Below, piece by piece: positions 59,712 through 64,000 of a stretch of 64,000 nt of DNA; within the stretch, counting starts at the first letter, position 1, and the number at the start of each line of letters is the position of its first letter. Made by a program: the position numbers and the translations under genes. The notes below the pieces were generated by a model, which saw only the letters and a list, made by a program, of their open reading frames with translations, was not told where the DNA came from and ran no database searches. This stretch comes from Cuniculiplasma sp052315415 (GTDB taxonomy: Archaea > Thermoplasmatota > Thermoplasmata > Thermoplasmatales > Thermoplasmataceae). The DNA is taken from contig JBLSDH010000003.1 of NCBI GenBank assembly GCA_052315415.1, forward strand, positions 1-64,000. Direction: 5' to 3'.

Positions 59712-60286
59712 ACAGAAAGGATAATTATTACAGACTGGCCAAAAAGGAGGGTTTCAGAAGCAGGGCTTCCTTCAAACTGATTGAGATTGACCAGAAGTTT
59801 TCCATACTGGGAAGGGGTATGAGAGTTCTGGAAATAGGTGCATCACCAGGTGGATGGACCGATGTTATCATTCAGACTGAGCCTTCCTACCTGCTCTGCG
59901 TTGATATACAGGGGAAAACTTCCAGAGGTTTTCCTGATACAATTAAAGGTGATATAAGAAGAAATGAAACCTGGGAAAAAATAAGGGAGTTTTCAGAGGG
60001 GATGCCATTTGATATCATAGTTTCAGATGCCATGACACATACAACTGGAAAGAGTGATTTGGATCATGGTGCTTCACTGGAAATTTGTAATGCAGTTCTT
60101 TCAGAGGGTGTGAAAACTCTATCAAATGGTGGTGCGATGCTTTTAAAACAGTTTCAGGGAACTTACACAGAAGAATTCATTAAAAAGGCACAAATGTATT
60201 TTCATGTGGTAAAGGTAACCAAACCCTCAGCTTCAAGAAAAGAGAGCAGGGAGATATATATCATAATGAAAGGTTTTCATTGGTAG
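59708..60286 (+). CDS. rlmE: ribosomal RNA 2'-O-methyltransferase RlmE/FtsJ
   Basis: 192 residues. Motifs: YYRLAKKEGFRSRASFKLIEID (first catalytic Lys), LEIGASPGGWTDV (AdoMet), IVSDAM (catalytic Asp), LLKQFQG (Lys) and SRKESREIYII (Glu), the K-D-K-E tetrad of the family. It methylates the A-loop uridine of 23S rRNA in bacteria; the archaeal target is presumed similar. The 3' end overlaps the convergent gene by 26 bases. Confidence 0.93.
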   Translation: MNRKDNYYRLAKKEGFRSRASFKLIEIDQKFSILGRGMRVLEIGASPGGWTDVIIQTEPSYLLCVDIQGKTSRGFPDTIKGDIRRNETWEKIREFSEGMPFDIIVSDAMTHTTGKSDLDHGASLEICNAVLSEGVKTLSNGGAMLLKQFQGTYTEEFIKKAQMYFHVVKVTKPSASRKESREIYIIMKGFHW

Positions 60287-60926
60287 TTTCATTCTTCCCA
60301 ATTATTTCAAGTACCCTGTCCCTGAACTCATATGCCACTATGGCAACCATCTTTCTTGCCTTTTCCTCCCTGTTTTCAATAATATCCCTGAGTCTCCTTC
60401 CTATCTCTTCCTCTCTTGCTATATCCATATTTCTTAAAGCGGAATTTCTGTTCACCTCTTTTCTCCACTCCACAACAAATGCCTCAGGTGAGCTCAGGTC
60501 AAAAGAATGGTGCATGAGCCTTCTCCTCACCGTTATAAATTTGATAAAATGCCTGAATTTGAATTCTTCATCATACTTCTCTGAAAACGTGTCCTCATCC
60601 ATATCTATTCCAACCATTTCAACTTCCCTTTTTTTTCCATATATTACGGGCTGAACATATATTGGAGGGGGTGTCTCAACTTCTCCAAACCTTGCAAGTA
60701 TGGTTCCGTATATAACGTCGTAATCACCAAGGGGTACCTCAAATGGATCGTCCAGAAATTTTGTAAGCCCTTCCACCTCCTCTGGCGATATGTCCATTAT
60801 GATTCTATCTGGAAGCTCTTCATGTAGAAAATTTTTAATGGCCTCTCCCTCTGAAACCAGACCCTTTATGCCAAAACATATTAAAAGATCTGATCCTGAG
60901 GATGTCCTAATCCTTTTAATTTCCAA
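60261..60926 (-). CDS. conserved archaeal-type hypothetical protein, 221 residues
   Basis: Soluble, acidic, mixed alpha/beta. An N-terminal part (LLICFGIKGLVSEGEAIKNFL) is followed by PLGDYDVIYGTILARFGEVETPPPIY and a C-terminal helical region rich in Arg and Glu (EEIGRRLRDIIENREEKARKMVAIVAYEFRDRV). The late REEKA-VAYEFRDRV helix is reminiscent of TraB-like or Pab-specific archaeal proteins, but the match is too weak to name. It directly follows the COG1395 regulator gene (one-base gap), so they are probably coupled. Confidence 0.75.
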   Translation of the reverse strand: MEIKRIRTSSGSDLLICFGIKGLVSEGEAIKNFLHEELPDRIIMDISPEEVEGLTKFLDDPFEVPLGDYDVIYGTILARFGEVETPPPIYVQPVIYGKKREVEMVGIDMDEDTFSEKYDEEFKFRHFIKFITVRRRLMHHSFDLSSPEAFVVEWRKEVNRNSALRNMDIAREEEIGRRLRDIIENREEKARKMVAIVAYEFRDRVLEIIGKNETTNENLSL

Positions 60927-60927
60927 A

Positions 60928-61866
60928 TCAATCCCCTTTCAGTCTCGTGATTTTTTTCATCAGTTCATCCTGATCCTTAAGATCACTGATGGTGTTAACA
61001 GTGATCACAGGGCAACCCCCAATTCTCTCCTTTGATGAAGATTCCTTTGATATTATTAGAGGCTGCACATCAAGTACTTCTGAGGATTCCCTTATCATTT
61101 TAATTCTTTCAGTCTGTACAATCATATTCTGAAATATTCCAAGAAGTCCATTCCATCTGTCTCCCGTTGCGGTTGCATCAAATGGTAATTTTGTAAAAAA
61201 TTCAGGAATCAAACCAAGATTCACCAGAAGTCTGTCCACCTCGGAAAACAATGGATCCTCCGGTTCAGGAAAGTTACTCTCACATTCTATTGCGTTTTTC
61301 AGATCTATTTCGTTTGATATGTCTGTTTGCAAAAGATATTTAAGTTTTCTGTAAACCTCCATTGTTGAGGCAGTTCCAGATTCATAAAGGGAAATGGATC
61401 TCCTAGATACCCCAATCTTGTTTGATATGTAGCCAATAGACATGCCAAGCTTTATCCTGGCTTCGTGCATTCTCTCCCCATTTATCTGTACATAATACCC
61501 ACCAGGGGCAGAAAATGTGCTTGGCCTGTCTCCCTCTATATATTTCTCAATTGTGTTTAAAGTCATTATTGGTATTCCATGCCTAAAATATACAATTTCA
61601 TCTTCGAGATATCCAGTTCCGGATCTTCCTCCAACAACCACCGCAATGGCATCAAAACTTCTTGCCAGCTTTTTCAGATCATCAGAGCTCTCAGGACGGA
61701 GAGTATCCACATTGTAGAGAACCTTTATTATAATTACCTCTTTTTCATTCTTCCCTATAATATCGAATGACAGGTTTGAATAGTACTCGGAATGGCTTAC
61801 CCTATATCCATTCCTTATGAAGAAATTTCTCAATTCCCTGATTGTATCTATCCTGAAGTTATCCAA
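60928..61866 (-). CDS. archaeal HTH regulator with N-terminal nuclease-like domain (COG1395 type)
   Basis: 312 residues. The N-terminal 110 residues resemble the restriction-like alpha/beta domain of this family (FDIIGKNEKEVIIIKVLYNVD). A Cro/C1-type helix-turn-helix follows at about residues 130-180 (MHEARIKLGMSIGYISNKIGVSRRSISLYESG). The C-terminal domain is of unknown fold. This arrangement matches the archaeal family annotated as putative HTH-type transcriptional regulators. Targets unknown. It is divergent from the isopentenyl phosphate kinase gene. Confidence 0.87.
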   Translation of the reverse strand: MDNFRIDTIRELRNFFIRNGYRVSHSEYYSNLSFDIIGKNEKEVIIIKVLYNVDTLRPESSDDLKKLARSFDAIAVVVGGRSGTGYLEDEIVYFRHGIPIMTLNTIEKYIEGDRPSTFSAPGGYYVQINGERMHEARIKLGMSIGYISNKIGVSRRSISLYESGTASTMEVYRKLKYLLQTDISNEIDLKNAIECESNFPEPEDPLFSEVDRLLVNLGLIPEFFTKLPFDATATGDRWNGLLGIFQNMIVQTERIKMIRESSEVLDVQPLIISKESSSKERIGGCPVITVNTISDLKDQDELMKKITRLKGD

Positions 61867-61934
61867 TGCAAGGGACTATCATATTAAAAATATTTAAATT
61901 TTTTTAATTCTCAAAAACATCCCTTAAAATTTAT

Positions 61935-62684
61935 ATGAGCAAAGCATGTCTCACAGTGATCATTTTCAAAATGGGTGGAAGTGTCATCACGGACAAATCA
62001 AAATATTGTACGGAAAATAGAGATGCAATTTTAAGGATTGTTGAGGAAATTTGCAGCATAAATGAAAAGATGGCAGTTGTCCATGGAGGTGGATCATTTG
62101 GCCACATAGCCGCTGCCAAATATGATCTGAAAGGGAAAATAGATGCTAAGAGGGCAAGGGGAATCTCAATCGTCAAGAGTGATATGGAAAAATTAAATTC
62201 CATTGTGGTCAGGGCATTTATTGACGCAGGTATGAATGCAGTTGGTATCTCTCCATTTTTCACAGAACATATGAATACTGATGAATTTTTGAATGAAATG
62301 GTTAATGATGGCCAGATACCCATAATGTATGGGGATGTGACCGTGAAAAACGGTGAAGTTAAAATTGTTTCAGGTGATGACATTATAATTTCTGCCTCAG
62401 AAATACTGAAACCTGAAAAAGCAATAATATTCAGTGATGTGGATGGTATTTTTGACAAGGATCCAAAAAAACATAATGACGCCAGAATCATAAAAAAACT
62501 GGAAACACATGATGTTTCATTTTCAGATGTTGAAAACGATGTGACAGGTGGTATGCGAAAAAAATATTCTTCCATGATTGCCTTGAAAAACATGGGTGTA
62601 AAAACATATTTAATCAATGGAAATTATCCTGAAAGAATGCATGATATAGGAAAGGATGAATTTATAGGGACTGAGATAGTATGA
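61935..62684 (+). CDS. ipk: isopentenyl phosphate kinase
   Basis: 249 residues of the amino-acid-kinase fold. KMGGSVITDK opens the protein, and the catalytic His is in VHGGGSFGH (about residue 57). MYGDVTVKNG, VSGDDIIISASEIL and FSDVDGIFDKDP complete the nucleotide site. It phosphorylates isopentenyl phosphate to IPP, the last step of the archaeal mevalonate route; Thermoplasmatales reach the substrate by the mevalonate-3-phosphate branch. It overlaps the IPP isomerase gene by four bases, giving a small isoprenoid operon. Confidence 0.95.
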   Translation: MSKACLTVIIFKMGGSVITDKSKYCTENRDAILRIVEEICSINEKMAVVHGGGSFGHIAAAKYDLKGKIDAKRARGISIVKSDMEKLNSIVVRAFIDAGMNAVGISPFFTEHMNTDEFLNEMVNDGQIPIMYGDVTVKNGEVKIVSGDDIIISASEILKPEKAIIFSDVDGIFDKDPKKHNDARIIKKLETHDVSFSDVENDVTGGMRKKYSSMIALKNMGVKTYLINGNYPERMHDIGKDEFIGTEIV

Positions 62685-63736
62685 TAGAAAACAGAAAGGA
62701 GGAACATATAAGAATTGCAGAGAACCAGAGTGTTGATGCCAGGCACAATTTCTGGGACGATATAACTTTGATTCACAGATCAATTCCAGAGGTTGACTTT
62801 GATAAGATAGAAACCTCTACGGATTTTCTTGGAAAAAAAATTGCATATCCAATGATCATCTCATCCATGACTGGTGGTACAGAACTTGCTAAAAAGATAA
62901 ATCTAAATCTTGCAACCGCTGCAGAGAAATTTGGGATTCCCATGGGGCTTGGTAGTATGAGGGCTGCCCTGGCAAAGAAAGAATTGTCCAATACATATTC
63001 AGTAATACTTGAGAGAAAGGTGCCCGTCCGTCTTGCAAATATAGGTGCACCTCAGCTTATTGAACAGGATAAAAAACCATTGTCTCATGGTGATATTGAA
63101 TTTCTTATGAATTTGATTGATGCACACTTCCTCATAATACACTTCAATTTTCTTCAGGAGATGATACAGCCAGAGGGGGATAGAAATGCAAAGGGAGTTT
63201 TAAAGGCAGTGAAGGAGATTGCTTCAAGTTTCCCTGTGATTGCAAAGGAGACGGGAGCTGGTTTCTCCCTTGATGATATAATGGATCTTAAGGATGCAGG
63301 TGTGAAAGGAATTGATTCCGGTGGCCTTGGAGGTACTTCATTCTCAGCCATTGAATACTACAGAGCAAAATCCTCAGGAGAAATGGAAAAGGCTGAGGCC
63401 GGTAAAACCTTCTGGAGCTGGGGAGTTCCATCTCCAGTGACGGTTAAGCTTGCATCACAATTTCTCCCTGTGATTGGAAGCGGTGGATTGAGAAATGGCC
63501 TTGATCTATTTAAGGCCATAAGGATGGGGGCCTCTGCAGGTGGTTTTGCAAAAACTCTCCTTTCATCTGCAGATGCATCAGCTGAACAGATTTCAGAAAA
63601 GATAGGAATGATCATAAGGGAACTCAAGATTGCAATGTTTTTAACAGGTTCATCAACTGTTAATGATATATCAAAGGCGAAAATGTTTGTAAGGGGAGAA
63701 TTGAAGGAGTGGATGGATTATTATGGACGAGGATAA
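62681..63736 (+). CDS. fni: type 2 isopentenyl-diphosphate delta-isomerase
   Basis: 351 residues, FMN-dependent TIM barrel. Motifs: RKEEHIRIAENQSVDARHNFWDD, SSMTGGTELAKKINLNLA, MGLGSMRAAL, ANIGAPQL, KETGAGFS, IDSGGLGGTSFSAIE, GSGGLRNGLD and GASAGGFAKTLL. It interconverts IPP and DMAPP for archaeal ether lipids. Coupled to ipk upstream (ATGA overlap) and overlapping the ZPR1 gene downstream by 14 bases. Confidence 0.96.
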   Translation: MIENRKEEHIRIAENQSVDARHNFWDDITLIHRSIPEVDFDKIETSTDFLGKKIAYPMIISSMTGGTELAKKINLNLATAAEKFGIPMGLGSMRAALAKKELSNTYSVILERKVPVRLANIGAPQLIEQDKKPLSHGDIEFLMNLIDAHFLIIHFNFLQEMIQPEGDRNAKGVLKAVKEIASSFPVIAKETGAGFSLDDIMDLKDAGVKGIDSGGLGGTSFSAIEYYRAKSSGEMEKAEAGKTFWSWGVPSPVTVKLASQFLPVIGSGGLRNGLDLFKAIRMGASAGGFAKTLLSSADASAEQISEKIGMIIRELKIAMFLTGSSTVNDISKAKMFVRGELKEWMDYYGRG

Positions 63737-64000
63737 CTTTTTTGAAGAGGAACAGAATGATGTGAAATGTCCTGTGTGCAATTCCAACCTTTTTTACACA
63801 CAGATAATAACTGATATTGCCTTTGAGAGGAGAATTCTCATACAAACATACTACTGCAAGAAATGCCTTTTTAAGAGAAATTCAGTGATTCCCCTGGACT
63901 CTGGTAAAGCTGTCAGGATCAGGTACGAAGTTTCCAGAGCTGAGGATCTCAGAACAATAGTTTACAGATCACCAGATGCCAGAATCACCATTCCTGAAAT
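63723..64000 (+). CDS. ZPR1 zinc-finger protein, N-terminal part (cut by window edge)
   Basis: An ATG inside the 3' end of fni opens a frame that stays open to the last base (92 complete codons). After an acidic start (MDEDNFFEEEQ), CPVCNSN and CKKCLFKRN form the four-cysteine ZPR1-type finger about 30 residues apart. Beta-rich residues follow (SGKAVRIRYEVSRAEDLRTIVYRSPDA), as in the domain after the finger. Archaeal single-finger ZPR1 proteins are about 160-200 residues, so roughly half is missing. In eukaryotes ZPR1 assists EF1A folding; the archaeal role is inferred. Confidence 0.85.
   Translation, partial: MDEDNFFEEEQNDVKCPVCNSNLFYTQIITDIAFERRILIQTYYCKKCLFKRNSVIPLDSGKAVRIRYEVSRAEDLRTIVYRSPDARITIPE

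Noticed and set aside
61931..62617. 228-codon minus-strand open frame
   Set aside because: It is the exact antisense of the isopentenyl phosphate kinase gene, whose protein motifs are complete; the reverse frame has no recognisable protein features.
1..64000. tRNA, rRNA, CRISPR, transposase or prophage genes
   Set aside because: Intergenic regions were read for cloverleaf-like, repeat-spacer and terminal-repeat patterns and none was convincing; no integrase or transposase protein motif was seen.

Overview
The window is a gene-dense, AT-rich stretch of archaeal chromosome. It most probably comes from the order Thermoplasmatales (the Ferroplasma / Cuniculiplasma / Picrophilus / Thermoplasma neighbourhood); the genus cannot be fixed from sequence alone. 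The archaeal assignment rests on an A-type ATP synthase operon, a thermosome subunit, fibrillarin, archaeal AlaRS, isopentenyl phosphate kinase with type 2 IPP isomerase, a ZPR1 zinc-finger gene, a COG1395-type regulator, and TATA boxes about 20-30 nt upstream of start codons (leaderless transcripts). Internal operon genes instead use GGTGA-type ribosome binding sites, which decide several starts. The metabolism implied is aerobic and heterotrophic: catalase-peroxidase, peroxiredoxin, aldo/keto reductases, gluconate dehydratase (non-phosphorylative Entner-Doudoroff), two M13 peptidases, amino-acid and MFS transporters, acyl-CoA dehydrogenase and FixABCX. No rRNA, tRNA, CRISPR array or insertion sequence was seen.

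Layout. 0-8.7 kb: a CcrM/HinfI-like DNA methyltransferase, KatG, an aldo/keto reductase, a bacterial-type pantothenate kinase and an M13 peptidase. 8.8-17.4 kb: APC transporter with a small membrane partner, a divergent coiled-coil protein, a second aldo/keto reductase, MTA phosphorylase, a beta-CASP nuclease and a second M13 peptidase. 17.7-28.7 kb: small kinase, Rieske and TPR proteins, gluconate dehydratase coupled to a degenerate KaiC-like protein, a DEAD-box helicase, a nucleotide-sugar island (RfbC, a methyltransferase-fold protein, a GalE-like epimerase), a CuA-like cupredoxin, a possible structured RNA and an aminotransferase. 28.6-37.0 kb: the complete A-ATPase operon (K-E-C-F-A-B-D-H-I, minus strand). 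37.5-44.9 kb: a carboxylate/CoA module (LeuC/LeuD-type hydro-lyase, MFS transporter, DRE-TIM synthase/lyase, class III CoA-transferase, HTH regulator, acyl-CoA dehydrogenase). 44.9-53.1 kb: membrane protein, flippase, thermosome, peroxiredoxin, fibrillarin and alaS. 53.3-56.8 kb: fixCXAB. 57-64 kb: housekeeping genes (MarC, AroD, ThpR, GcvH, RlmE, COG1395 regulator, IPK, Fni, ZPR1).

The strongest new signal is regulatory. A 16-bp dyad-like element (ATCTAACAGRTTARAT and a weaker relative) sits 34-36 nt upstream of the start codons of three units in the 37-43 kb module: the LeuC-like gene, the MFS transporter and the DRE-TIM/CoA-transferase operon. In each case it directly abuts the TATA region. 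This ties separately transcribed genes into one candidate regulon for uptake and CoA-dependent conversion of an unidentified, probably branched or hydroxylated, carboxylic acid. Its electrons could pass through the acyl-CoA dehydrogenase to the FixABCX complex encoded 9 kb away. Other points of interest are the archaeal CcrM-like methyltransferase, an altered CuA-like copper site, a folded intergenic element at 26.9-27.0 kb, and the rearranged, intein-free ATPase operon.
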